Source: Sphingobacteriaceae bacterium
Lineage (GTDB): Bacteria > Bacteroidota > Bacteroidia > B-17B0 > Aurantibacillaceae
Assembly (NCBI GenBank): GCA_947453445.1
Contig: CANGGP010000032.1
Location: 1-37,189, forward strand
Direction of reading: 5' to 3'
Length of the DNA stretch: 37,189 bases
Part shown: positions 16,425-26,825 of the stretch, in pieces
Layout: each line of letters begins with the position of its first letter
Position numbering within the stretch: the first letter of the stretch is position 1
Translations under genes and position numbers: made by a program
The notes under the pieces: model-generated
The model's database searches: none
What the model was told of the DNA's origin: nothing
The model's input: the letters and a program-made list of their open reading frames with translations, nothing else

Positions 16425-17192
16425 TTGTCGATTAAAGTTACATTTTTAGGAACGGGTACATCGCAGGGCGTGCCGCTGATTGCCTGCGACTGCCAGGTGT
16501 GTACAAGCAGCAACCACAAAGATAAACGTTTGCGTTCTTCCATTTTGGTTGAATCGAGCAGTACTAAAATAGCCATCGATTCGGGTCCGGATTTTCGCCA
16601 ACAACTATTGCGTGAACGCGTTAAAATGTTGGATGCCGTTGTGTTTACACACGAACACAAAGACCATATTGCAGGTTTAGATGAGGTGCGTGCTTTTAAT
16701 TACGTGAACCGCATGCGCATGCCGGTTTATGCCACCAACCGCGTGCAGCAGGCTTTAAAGCGTGAGTTTGCCTATATTTTTGCGGAAGAAAAATACCCCG
16801 GCATTCCTGAAATCGATTTGTTTGAAATACAAGATGAAGCATTACAAATTGGGACATTAAAATTAGAACCCATCAATGTGTTGCATTATAAACTGCCTGT
16901 AAAGGGATTTAAAATCAAACAATTTGCCTATATCACCGATGCCAATTTTATTCCTGATGAACAAAAGGAAAAATTATACAATTTGGATGTATTGGTTTTA
17001 AATGCTTTAAGAAGGGAAACACACATTTCGCATTTTACATTTGATGAAGCCATTGCATTGGTGAATGAATTAAAACCACGCAAAGCTTATTTTACGCACA
17101 TTTCACACCAATTGGGCTTGCACGATGAGGTGAATACCGAGCTGCCCAACAATATTGAATTGGCCTTCGACGGATTACAAATTATTATTTAA
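16425..17192 (+). CDS. PhnP-like MBL-fold cyclic phosphodiesterase
   Basis: This metallo-beta-lactamase-fold hydrolase is very close to PhnP (phosphoribosyl 1,2-cyclic phosphodiesterase). Metal ligands His76, His78, Asp80 and His81 (THEHKDH) and the structural zinc cysteines Cys21, Cys23 and Cys26 (CDCQVC) fall at the residue numbers I remember for E. coli PhnP, and the end motif THISHQLG (about 224-231) also matches. This numbering supports the unusual TTG start at 16425; no ATG is available upstream. No other phosphonate (phn) genes are in the window, so the natural substrate is probably another cyclic nucleotide-like or phosphodiester compound. The gene heads a three-gene run, with 5 nt to the next start. 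Confidence 0.88.
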   Translation: MSIKVTFLGTGTSQGVPLIACDCQVCTSSNHKDKRLRSSILVESSSTKIAIDSGPDFRQQLLRERVKMLDAVVFTHEHKDHIAGLDEVRAFNYVNRMRMPVYATNRVQQALKREFAYIFAEEKYPGIPEIDLFEIQDEALQIGTLKLEPINVLHYKLPVKGFKIKQFAYITDANFIPDEQKEKLYNLDVLVLNALRRETHISHFTFDEAIALVNELKPRKAYFTHISHQLGLHDEVNTELPNNIELAFDGLQIII

Positions 17193-17197
17193 TCATT

Positions 17198-17674
17198 ATG
17201 AGTGAAGAAATTAAAATTACCGCACAAAACAAAGATGAGAAATACCAAGAGCTGATTCCGCAAATCATGCATTTAATTGAAGGTGAAAATGATTTGATTG
17301 CCAACATGGCGAATATTTGCGCTGCACTCAAACAAACATTCGGATTTTTTTGGATAGGCTTTTACCTTGTAAAAAATGATGAATTGGTGCTGGGTCCTTT
17401 TCAAGGTCCTGTTGCCTGCACCCGCATTCAAAAAGGCAAAGGTGTTTGCGGCACAGCATGGTTAAATGAAGAAACAATTATAGTGCCCGACGTGGATCAA
17501 TTTCCGGGACACATTGCCTGCAGCAGTTTAAGTAAAAGTGAAATTGTGTTTCCACTATTTGATCAAGAACAAAAGGTGGTTGGTGTATTGGATGTTGACA
17601 GTGATCAGTACAATGATTTTGATCACAGCGATGCCATGTACCTTGGCCACATTTGTACATTATTAAAATTTTAA
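17198..17674 (+). CDS. msrC: Free methionine-R-sulfoxide reductase (GAF-domain fRMsr)
   Basis: fRMsr reduces free methionine-R-sulfoxide in the cytosol. The 158-residue protein is a single GAF domain. The three cysteines, Cys74 (GPVACTRI), Cys84 (KGVCGTAW) and Cys108 (HIACSS), have the 10 and 24 residue spacings of the E. coli enzyme. The segments FWIGFYLV, LVLGPFQGP and VGVLDVDSDQYNDFD are typical. No signal peptide is present. It lies between the PhnP-like gene and ligA with gaps of 5 and 3 nt, so it is co-transcribed with them. Together with the lipoprotein MsrA at 6965 the window covers repair of protein-bound (S) and free (R) methionine sulfoxide in different compartments. Confidence 0.95.
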   Translation: MSEEIKITAQNKDEKYQELIPQIMHLIEGENDLIANMANICAALKQTFGFFWIGFYLVKNDELVLGPFQGPVACTRIQKGKGVCGTAWLNEETIIVPDVDQFPGHIACSSLSKSEIVFPLFDQEQKVVGVLDVDSDQYNDFDHSDAMYLGHICTLLKF

Positions 17675-19714
<2,040 letters not shown>

Positions 19715-19744
19715 CCTAAGGCTCAATCTTTTTTTCAATCGCAA

Positions 19745-19775
19745 ATGCGGCCTTTTAAGGCGGAGTAATCCGCAT
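19745..19775. repeat. Nested hairpins downstream of ligA
   Basis: ATGCGG (19745-19750) pairs with CCGCAT (19770-19775). Inside lie a perfect palindrome CCTTTTAAGG (19751-19760) and an alternative stem GCGGA/TCCGC (19760-19764 and 19769-19773). It may act as the ligA transcript end or be part of the repeat island. Confidence 0.55.
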
Positions 19776-19811
19776 GGATGCGGGCGGAGAGGTGTATGGA
19801 GGCAGTGATGA

Positions 19812-19853
19812 TTCTTTTCTTTTTTCTTGATAAAAAAGAAACAAAAAATCAAG
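19812..19853. repeat. Inverted repeat, left arm of the island
   Basis: A polypyrimidine/polypurine arm forms its own 10-bp hairpin (TTTCTTTTTT at 19816-19825, AAAAAAGAAA at 19832-19841) with a CTTGAT loop; CTTGAT also pairs with ATCAAG (19848-19853). The reverse complement of 19812-19846 aligns with 20331-20365 with few differences. Confidence 0.75.
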
Positions 19854-20330
19854 ACTACCGAAAAAAAGCTCAAAATCTACGTGTCATTTTTCTCCCCGAA
19901 AACAAGGCAGCGGCTGGAGTGCAAAAATGCAATTATTGGTTTACGCTGCTATCGCACTTTCTGGCCCAAATGTGTCTTAACACATTTGTCCTGTTTTCTT
20001 AGCGCATTGCCCTCGCACAAAAATGCCACTTGATTTTTACGCTTTTTTTAGAAGGTCACCCGGAATTAGTGGAATTTAAGATTACGAGACTCATAGTAAT
20101 TTAAGTTTTGTTTTAATTCAATTCACGCAACCCTGCTCCGCGCCTTGCCAAGGCCTGCGCACGCGGATTTTACGAAACTTTAAAATTGATATTGCCTTTG
20201 AATTTAATTTTTTACACTCCCCCTACACACAGTTCTCAAACGCAAAATGTTTCAATCATCTCAATTCCCGTGCGGTGGCATTGGCACGGCGCGATGCCAG
20301 AGCGGGGAGGGTTCGCCGTGCCTTGTTTTC

Positions 20331-20365
20331 TTTTGTTTCTTTTCTTTAACAAGAAAGAAAAGAAA
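20331..20365. repeat. Inverted repeat, right arm of the island
   Basis: It begins TTTTGTTTCTTTT, identical over 13 bases to the reverse complement of the left arm, and continues with AACAAGAAAGAAAAGAAA, which aligns after one small shift. It also folds on itself. Confidence 0.75.
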
Positions 20366-20544
20366 TAATTTTATAAAGCTTGATTTTTATTTTGAATCAA
20401 TTATTTGAATCAGATAGGATTCACTCCTTTGCTTTTCCATGTCGCAAAGAAAGCCTCCATATGCAATGGGCATAAAGTTTAAGCCAAAGAATCCCTTCAA
20501 AACTTGACCTTCAACCATTATCTAAATTTTTTAAATTAAGAAAA

Positions 20545-20569
20545 CCCGAATACTTTCGGGGCCTGCCCC
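20545..20569 (+). repeat. Two overlapping, mutually exclusive hairpins upstream of the permease
   Basis: CCCGAA (20545-20550) pairs with TTCGGG (20555-20560). GGGGC (20558-20562) pairs with GCCCC (20565-20569). The two stems share bases 20558-20560, so only one can form at a time. They lie about 70 nt before the permease start. Confidence 0.6.
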
Positions 20570-20638
20570 AATTTCTCCTTCAATCCTTAAAAAAAATCAC
20601 CCCAACATTTGTATTAAATTTCTACCTTGCGCCACCAA

Positions 20639-21952
20639 ATGACACATCACAAAATAGCATTTAATACTGCCGTTGCCATTGTTATCGCCAACATGATTGG
20701 CACTGGCGTTTTTACCAGTTTGGGTTTTCAGGTAATGGACATTCATTCGGGATTTGCCATTATCATGTTGTGGTTTGTTGGGGGTATTTTGGCGCTTTGC
20801 GGAGCATTTACCTATGGTGAAATTGGTTCGGCTTTTCCTGAAAGCGGAGGCGAATACAATTACTTATCGCGTTTGTACCATCCTGCCATTGGTTTTTTGA
20901 GTGGATGGGTGAGTGTTACCGTTGGTTTTGCCGCGCCCATTGCGGCTGCATCGGTGGCCTTGGCCCAATACGTCACGAAAATTTATCCACAATTGGATGC
21001 ACTCACGATTTCATTTACGGTGATTATTGTGATTACCATGATTCATTCCATCAATCTGCAAGCCGGTGGTATTTTTCAAAGGGGATTTACCTGGGTGAAA
21101 ATCATTTGTATTTTAATGTTTATTGGTTTCGGCTTGTTTTATGTGCCGGAGCATCACACCGATTTTATGCCGCATGCCGCTGCATGGAAAGATGTGTTAT
21201 CGCCCGCCTTTGCCGGTTCATTGGTTTATGTGACTTATGCCTATAGCGGATGGAATGCCGCAGCTTATATTTCGGGCGAAATGCTCAATCCCCGTAAAAA
21301 CTTGCCGCGTGCTTTGTTTGTGGGCACTTTAATTGTAATGGCCATTTATACTTTATTAAATTTTGTGTTTTTGTATTCGGTGCCAATGGACGAATTAAAA
21401 GGCGTGATAGAAGTAGGTTATTTAAGTGCGAACAAAATTTTTGGTTTACAGGTGGGCCAGTTCATGAGTTTGGTGATTGCCGTGTTATTGGTATCCACCA
21501 TTAGTGCCATGATTTTAGCCGGACCGCGGGTAATGCAAAGCATGGGACAGGATATTAAAGGCCTGCGATTTTTTGCCCGTTCAAACAAAAACAATGTGCC
21601 CTATGTGGCCATAATTTTTCAATCCATCATTGCCTTGGTGTTGGTGGCAACCTCTTCATTTCAAGCACTGATTACTTATGTGAGTTTTACTTTGAATCTG
21701 TTTACCTTCCTCACTGTTGCCGGTATATTTGTTTTACGCCGCAAATACAAACACATCGACACAGCCTACAAAACACCCTTTTATCCCATCACACCCATTC
21801 TGTTTCTTGGCATTTTGTTATGGGTCATCATCAACATCATCCGCGAAAGACCAATGGAATCGATGTACGGCCTTTGCACTGTATTGTTAGGGCTCTTGAT
21901 TTATTTTGTTGGGAATAGAAATAAGGCTGCGGAAAGTAAGCCAAGTGTATAA
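20639..21952 (+). CDS. APC-family amino acid permease
   Basis: This integral membrane transporter has about twelve hydrophobic segments and belongs to the amino acid-polyamine-organocation superfamily. I use ATG at 20639 (437 residues); a TTG at 20627 would add only four residues. The substrate-binding motif of the family, IGTGVFTSLGF, is in the first helix (about residues 20-30). GAFTYGEIGSAFPESGGEYNYL and the TM6-like VYVTYAYSGWNAAAYISGEM are also typical. The length is standard for the LAT/CAT-like branch. Substrate cannot be told from sequence. It stands alone, preceded by the hairpin island, and followed by 300 nt without a gene. Confidence 0.9.
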   Translation: MTHHKIAFNTAVAIVIANMIGTGVFTSLGFQVMDIHSGFAIIMLWFVGGILALCGAFTYGEIGSAFPESGGEYNYLSRLYHPAIGFLSGWVSVTVGFAAPIAAASVALAQYVTKIYPQLDALTISFTVIIVITMIHSINLQAGGIFQRGFTWVKIICILMFIGFGLFYVPEHHTDFMPHAAAWKDVLSPAFAGSLVYVTYAYSGWNAAAYISGEMLNPRKNLPRALFVGTLIVMAIYTLLNFVFLYSVPMDELKGVIEVGYLSANKIFGLQVGQFMSLVIAVLLVSTISAMILAGPRVMQSMGQDIKGLRFFARSNKNNVPYVAIIFQSIIALVLVATSSFQALITYVSFTLNLFTFLTVAGIFVLRRKYKHIDTAYKTPFYPITPILFLGILLWVIINIIRERPMESMYGLCTVLLGLLIYFVGNRNKAAESKPSV

Positions 21953-22254
21953 GATTGTTAAGGTATTTTATTCAAATTTAGTGTCCAACAAAATATCTAC
22001 AGAATTGTAAGGCTGTATACTCCTTCAACACCTTAAAAAACAATTTGGGTATTTCTACCCTTGACAATCGAAATTTAATAGTATAATATTGTATTGAAAC
22101 AAAAATTAAAAAGAGATGTGATTTTGGAATGCAATTTTTTGTTTATTTAGTACATATCTTTTTTTGATGTTTACGCCCTGATAAAAAATGAAATAAAACA
22201 TAATTGTATTCTTAGATTTTACATTCGCGCAAGAAAATTAATTAAACAAGACTG
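21953..22254. other. AT-rich gene-free spacer
   Basis: About 300 bases between the permease and the next T9SS cargo gene. I see no open frame, strong hairpin or repeat. A TACATTCG sequence (22220-22227), one base from TAnnTTTG, may be the -7 box of the gene at 22255. Confidence 0.5.
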
Positions 22255-23781
22255 ATGGGTAAGTTGATTAGCACATTTTCATTTTGTTTACTGACAAATT
22301 TACTCTATCCCCAAGGTTTTGTAAGCCGTATTTATTTGCCGCACTCCCAAAACATGATGACACAGGCCATCTACGAAACCACACCGGGTAATTATATTGG
22401 CGCCGGGGTGAGCTGGGATTCTATTAATGGGCAGGTGATTAGTAACTTGGTGATGATGGGCTTAAATAGTGCCGGACAATTAACCTGGACTAAAAAATAT
22501 GCAGGATTTAATGTAAACACTTTGGCATTGCGGTGTTTTTACAAACGGGGTAATTATTTATACCGTGTTGGTGTTGGTTTAGATAATAATAATAAAAACT
22601 TTGGTACCTTATTAAAAATTGATTTGAACGGTGACACCCTTTGGCAAAGAAAATACATTGATGCTACCGATGGTTGCATACCACAAATGGTAACGAGCAG
22701 CGTGGATGGGGGCTTTTTAATGACCGGCTTTTTTGAAGGAATAAATCGGACCACACTTTTAATAAAAACCGATGCCAATGGCAATGAATTGTGGAGAAAA
22801 AAAATAGGTAAGTTCATTCCAAACGTAAGCGATGGACAATCAATTGTTCAGGATAGTTTAACAAAAAAAATTGTAATAACAGGGTATCAGAGAATAATAA
22901 ATTTTGGTGAAACTGATAATGTATTAATTACCGATAGTTTGGGAAATAATCCGATACGTTCAAATTTTCTAACTTCAATAGGTGGTATTGCGAAGGACCT
23001 GATTCAGTTGTCAACTAAGGAGTTCATTGTCGTTGGTATTGAAGATTTCCCACAATCAATTGGAGGTAATAATTTAACAAAAGCATACATAGCTAAATTT
23101 AATTTGTGGAGTCCTAATTTACTAATTTGGAAGGTAAATTTTGGGAGAACACTAATTTACAATGGTTTTGGTAGTGTTAGGGAAACTGCAAATGGTGATA
23201 TTTCAGTTATTGGTTGGTATGATACTTTGCTAGTGAATAACAAGGCTCCAAATTTATTGATAAATAAACTAATTTTTAATCAAAATGGCCTTATAAAAAA
23301 GCAAAGATACTATGATTACAAAACTAATTCGGACAGTTTAGATAATTATATCTCAGCTAATTCTTTCGAATTAAGTTCAGATGGGGGTAGCATTGTATCT
23401 TTAATAAGACAAAATTCACCCAATCCCAACCCCTTTATGTTCGTAAAATACGATGCCAATGGATGTGATAGCAGCACCGCCCATTGTGCAACTCTAAACT
23501 TAGTAGGGGAAAATGCATTAAAAATTGATAGTGAAGTATTAAAAATATATCCCAACCCTGCGGATGAAATGATAAATGTTGAATGTAAAATGTTAAATGA
23601 AGACAGTCAAATAAAAATAATTAATATAATTGGTGAAGCAATTTATGATAAAAAGCTATCAATTCAAGATTCTTCCGATAATGTCGGAATAAACATTCAA
23701 CATTTAAAAAGCGGTATTTACTTTTTGCAAGTTTGGGATAAAGGAAATTTAATTGCGACTAAAAAAATAATAAAGGAGTAA
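22255..23781 (+). CDS. T9SS-secreted protein with beta-propeller-like repeats and C-terminal sorting domain
   Basis: The 508-residue protein begins with a signal peptide (GKLISTFSFCLLTNLLYPQG). Residues 25-400 contain recurring strand patterns of the form LLKIDLNGDTLWQRKYID, LLIKTDANGNELWRKKIG and MMGLNSAGQLTWTKKYAG, about 50-60 residues apart, typical of a secreted beta-propeller found in many Bacteroidota cargo proteins. The final 75 residues are a type A T9SS sorting domain: LKIYPNPADEMINVE at its start, the NIIGEAIYDK strand, then LKSGIYFLQVWDKGN and a basic end (ATKKIIKE). Transport would be through T9SS, with processing by a PorU-type sortase. Ligand or enzymatic function is unknown. 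No co-transcribed neighbour is visible. Confidence 0.88.
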   Translation: MGKLISTFSFCLLTNLLYPQGFVSRIYLPHSQNMMTQAIYETTPGNYIGAGVSWDSINGQVISNLVMMGLNSAGQLTWTKKYAGFNVNTLALRCFYKRGNYLYRVGVGLDNNNKNFGTLLKIDLNGDTLWQRKYIDATDGCIPQMVTSSVDGGFLMTGFFEGINRTTLLIKTDANGNELWRKKIGKFIPNVSDGQSIVQDSLTKKIVITGYQRIINFGETDNVLITDSLGNNPIRSNFLTSIGGIAKDLIQLSTKEFIVVGIEDFPQSIGGNNLTKAYIAKFNLWSPNLLIWKVNFGRTLIYNGFGSVRETANGDISVIGWYDTLLVNNKAPNLLINKLIFNQNGLIKKQRYYDYKTNSDSLDNYISANSFELSSDGGSIVSLIRQNSPNPNPFMFVKYDANGCDSSTAHCATLNLVGENALKIDSEVLKIYPNPADEMINVECKMLNEDSQIKIINIIGEAIYDKKLSIQDSSDNVGINIQHLKSGIYFLQVWDKGNLIATKKIIKE

Positions 23782-23838
23782 TAATGAATTAAAAATTAAA
23801 AAGAAATTTTAAGCGTTTTAAATCTTGAATCTGCAATC

Positions 23839-23861
23839 TGACTTCGACGAGCTCAGTCACC
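23839..23861 (+). repeat. Dispersed 23-nt repeat, copy 2
   Basis: 22 of 23 bases match the element at 1841-1863, in the same orientation. It lies in the 127-nt gap between two convergent genes. Confidence 0.85.
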
Positions 23862-23908
23862 AGTAATTTATCCAACCCAAAATAATCAACTCGGAACCCG
23901 AAATAATC

Positions 23909-25318
23909 TTAAATAAACTTACATTTCCTGCTCGCAAAGGCGCACATGCGTAAAAGAATAACCCCGTGTTTAAAGCGTGAGATATTGGTGCTGCCATAGG
24001 TGCGTTCGCGGTAACGAATGGGTACTTCCACAATTTTTAAATTTAATTTGTGCGCCCCAAATAATAAATCAAAATCACCAAAGGGATCGAAGTCGCCAAA
24101 GTATTTTCTGTTTTTTGTGAGTTTAATGTAATCGCTGCGAAACATCACCTTGGTGCCGCAAAGGGTGTCTTTAAAACGTTGTTCTAACAACCAGGTAAAT
24201 GCCCAGCTAAAAAAGTGATTGCCCAAATAATTTAAAAAACGCATGGCTTCTTTGTCCATTGGATAAACCAAACGGGTGCCATTGATAAAATCGCCTTTAC
24301 CACTGGCAATTGCATTGTAAAATTTTGGTAAGTCTTCGGGCGGTACTGTTAAATCGGCATCCAGAATCATTAAGATGTCGCCGGTGGCGATCTTGTATCC
24401 TTCGCGCACTGCATCGGCCTTGCCCTTGCCTTTTTGTTGGGTAATTTTAATGTCGTGGCTGTGGGCGTATTTTTTTTGAATCTCTTGAATTTTCTCCCAG
24501 GTATCATCGGTGCTATTGCCTTCCACAAAAATAATTTCGAGGTGTTTGCCAAATTTGGGTAATCGTAAAATGGCATTTTCGATGTTGCCGCTTTCGTTGC
24601 GTGCCGGTATGACCACCGTGGTGCTGAATTCATTTTGAGGGGCATTGGCATCGGGCAATGGCTTTGCAAAGCTGTAAATATTAAAACTAAAAAAACGAAA
24701 CAAAGGAAACTTCGCCAGGTACTTGTTAAGCAAAGCCGAAAGCAAAGGAAAGTAAAATGGAAAGATTAAACGCTTGGTGTTTCTATACACCTCAAAGCCT
24801 GAAATGTAAAGCAGGTTGTTTATGTCGCGGGTGCTCAACCAATTTTGGGTGGGTGTTTTTGTTTTTAAACCTATGGCTTCGGCAATTTTAATCACCGGCT
24901 CCCAAAACGAATTGTAAAATTGTACAATCACTTTTGTGTTGGGATGGCAGCATTTTTTTACTTGTTCAAATACCAATTGAATGTCGTCGACAAAGCCAAT
25001 TAAATTCGAAATGATGATTAAATCAAATTGTTGGTTTAAGTTGATGTTGTTTACATCCATCACCATAAAATCAATGCCCTTGTGTTTTTCTTTGGCCCAG
25101 GCAATGGCTTCTTCACTAAAATCAATGCCCACTTTTTTGGCGCCTGCCAGTCCGGCCAATAAGTCGCCACTGCCGCAACCGAGTTCCAACACGGCATTGT
25201 CTTCATGCGAATAATAATTACAGTACACAGTGATTTCATTCCAATAATAAGCACTCAAACTTCTTTTTTTGCGTTTGGCGGCGAGTTGATTGAAGTATTG
25301 TATTTTGCTTGCTGACAC
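23909..25318 (-). CDS. Methyltransferase-glycosyltransferase 2 fusion protein
   Basis: The 469-residue protein joins two enzymes. Residues of about 1-215 are a class I SAM methyltransferase with motif I VLELGCGSGDLL (about 43-54) and the acidic residue of motif II in GIDFSEEAI. From about residue 235 a GT2 family glycosyltransferase of dolichyl-phosphate-mannose synthase type follows: TTVVIPARNESGNIENAI, then DILMILDADLTVPPEDLP (the DAD metal site), and NHFFSWAFTWLLEQRFKDTLCGTKVMFR. Start codon is GTG at 25318, one base after the stop of the preceding gene. It most likely acts on a lipid-linked or nucleotide sugar at the inner membrane. The same domain order is known in other Bacteroidota; the substrate is not deducible. 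Confidence 0.88.
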   Translation of the reverse strand: MSASKIQYFNQLAAKRKKRSLSAYYWNEITVYCNYYSHEDNAVLELGCGSGDLLAGLAGAKKVGIDFSEEAIAWAKEKHKGIDFMVMDVNNINLNQQFDLIIISNLIGFVDDIQLVFEQVKKCCHPNTKVIVQFYNSFWEPVIKIAEAIGLKTKTPTQNWLSTRDINNLLYISGFEVYRNTKRLIFPFYFPLLSALLNKYLAKFPLFRFFSFNIYSFAKPLPDANAPQNEFSTTVVIPARNESGNIENAILRLPKFGKHLEIIFVEGNSTDDTWEKIQEIQKKYAHSHDIKITQQKGKGKADAVREGYKIATGDILMILDADLTVPPEDLPKFYNAIASGKGDFINGTRLVYPMDKEAMRFLNYLGNHFFSWAFTWLLEQRFKDTLCGTKVMFRSDYIKLTKNRKYFGDFDPFGDFDLLFGAHKLNLKIVEVPIRYRERTYGSTNISRFKHGVILLRMCAFASRKCKFI

Positions 25319-25319
25319 G

Positions 25320-26072
25320 TTAAATCTTTTCTAATTCGATGGTACAAAATAAACCAATTTGTTTGGATATTGGCTTGACTAAATATTCAATTCCTTTCAC
25401 AAGGGGATACAAGGCAAAAGGCAACATGGCACTGCGTGATACCCCGCCACTTATCACATACGAAAAGGGGGAATGGTAATTGACCTTGTTAATTTTTAAT
25501 AGGGGATAGGCCTTCGCAAATTCAGAAAGGTCGCGCTCAAAATAAATATAGGGCAGGGCTTGGTTTGAATTCGATAGGGGATGACCCGGTGCAATGCTTC
25601 TGCCGCCATGTTCATCAAAGGGTTCGTGGTGAAAACGTTTATAGATAAATCTAGCCAAAGCACTGTTGGCGGGCTCAATCATCACTATTTTACCTCCGCT
25701 TTGCAAACAGCGCATGGCTTCTGATAAAAATAAATGGGGATTAGGAATGTGGTGAAACACATTCAACATCATGATGCCTTTTAAGCTGTTGTTATCAAAG
25801 GGTAATTTTTCGGCACTAAACACCTGGTCTACATTTGGTAAATCTAAAATATCGCTGGTGATGATGCTGGGATAAATGTCTTTGATAAATCCGCCGCCGG
25901 AGCCGATTTCCAAATATTGTCCTGATGAAAAGCCGCCAAATGATTTTTCAAAAATGGCGTACCAGTCTTTGTACAATTGTTTTAAAAAGGCCTTGTTTAA
26001 AATAATGTCGCGGTGCGCCAAGGTGGCTCTTGGATCATCTAAAGGAAATTGTAAGCTGTATTTCTTAATCAT
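25320..26072 (-). CDS. Class I SAM-dependent methyltransferase
   Basis: About 250 residues with a methyltransferase motif I QYLEIGSGGGFIKDI and a post-motif region LPFDNNSLKGIMMLNVFHHI typical of Methyltransf_11 enzymes, followed by LQSGGKIVMIEPA. I use ATG at 26072, which overlaps the FkbM gene stop by 8 nt; a TTG at 26084 is an alternative that would overlap further. The tight arrangement in a glycan operon suggests methylation of a sugar or a lipid carrier-linked glycan. The acceptor is not known. Confidence 0.85.
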   Translation of the reverse strand: MIKKYSLQFPLDDPRATLAHRDIILNKAFLKQLYKDWYAIFEKSFGGFSSGQYLEIGSGGGFIKDIYPSIITSDILDLPNVDQVFSAEKLPFDNNSLKGIMMLNVFHHIPNPHLFLSEAMRCLQSGGKIVMIEPANSALARFIYKRFHHEPFDEHGGRSIAPGHPLSNSNQALPYIYFERDLSEFAKAYPLLKINKVNYHSPFSYVISGGVSRSAMLPFALYPLVKGIEYLVKPISKQIGLFCTIELEKI

Positions 26073-26811
26073 GGCGTTGGGCAAATATGTTGAAATAATG
26101 TTCTTTACCTAGTTTTTCTAAGCTTTGTACCTCAGCCAAATTTAAAAGTGATAAGGAATTTTTTTGCAAGAGCTCAATTTTAAAACCCAAATTGCTCAAG
26201 TAAGTAAAGTATTCCGATACCGAACTGCCCGCGGCTTTTAAACCGTAAGGCCAAAACTCAGAAATGATTTTTATTTTGGGATTGTTTTTTAAGGTGTTCT
26301 CCATGCCTTTAATGGCCTGCATTTCGAAGCCTTGTATGTCGATTTTAATAAAATCAATATCGCTTTGATTCAAACTTTTTAAATAATCGTCGATGCTCAC
26401 GGCATCTATATTGAGTTCCTGATCGTATTGCTCGGGTTTGTAAGTGCGATGGTCGACATTCAGTTCTTTGGATGTGTAAATTTTTAGCGTTTCGGTTTTT
26501 GACGAAACAGCTTTTTGATTGATGATTACATTGTTTAAATTGCCCACACCATGTTGTAGGTGTTTAAAGTTTTTTGCATCGGGCTCAAAACAATATACCT
26601 GACCGTCGCTGCCTACCAAGCGTGATAAAATTTTGGCGTAATAACCAATGTTGGCGCCAATGTCTAATACCACCTGACCTTTTTTGATGTGTTTGCGCAA
26701 CATCTGAATTTCGTAGGCATCTTGTTTGTTTTTAAAAGCCGAGTACATGGGCTCATACAACACAAAAGCGTGTTTGTATAAAAAGTTGCCTAGCTGAATA
26801 GAAAATGACAT
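26065..26811 (-). CDS. FkbM-family methyltransferase
   Basis: The 248-residue protein carries the SAM-binding motif VVLDIGANIGYYAKIL (about residues 47-62), the acidic residue of CFEPDAKNFKHL, and the family block DIDFIKIDIQGFEMQAIKGM. FkbM enzymes methylate hydroxyl groups, often of sugars, in capsule or surface glycans. It starts with ATG at 26811, 14 nt after the GT39-like gene stop, and overlaps the next methyltransferase gene, so the four genes form one transcript. Confidence 0.93.
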   Translation of the reverse strand: MSFSIQLGNFLYKHAFVLYEPMYSAFKNKQDAYEIQMLRKHIKKGQVVLDIGANIGYYAKILSRLVGSDGQVYCFEPDAKNFKHLQHGVGNLNNVIINQKAVSSKTETLKIYTSKELNVDHRTYKPEQYDQELNIDAVSIDDYLKSLNQSDIDFIKIDIQGFEMQAIKGMENTLKNNPKIKIISEFWPYGLKAAGSSVSEYFTYLSNLGFKIELLQKNSLSLLNLAEVQSLEKLGKEHYFNIFAQRHD

Positions 26812-26825
26812 GAATGTTAGCGGCT

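Larger units (their letters stand above)
19715..20626. other. Non-coding island rich in hairpins and inverted repeats
   Basis: About 900 bases between ligA and the permease encode no credible protein; the few open frames are short and of low complexity. The island holds a hairpin cluster (19745-19775), a pair of roughly 35-nt inverted repeats about 490 nt apart (19812-19846 and 20331-20365), a 9-bp inverted repeat GGCACGGCG/CGCCGTGCC (20283-20291 and 20314-20322), a GCCTTG-C-CAAGGC palindrome (20142-20154) and overlapping hairpins near the permease (20545-20569). Confidence 0.75.
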
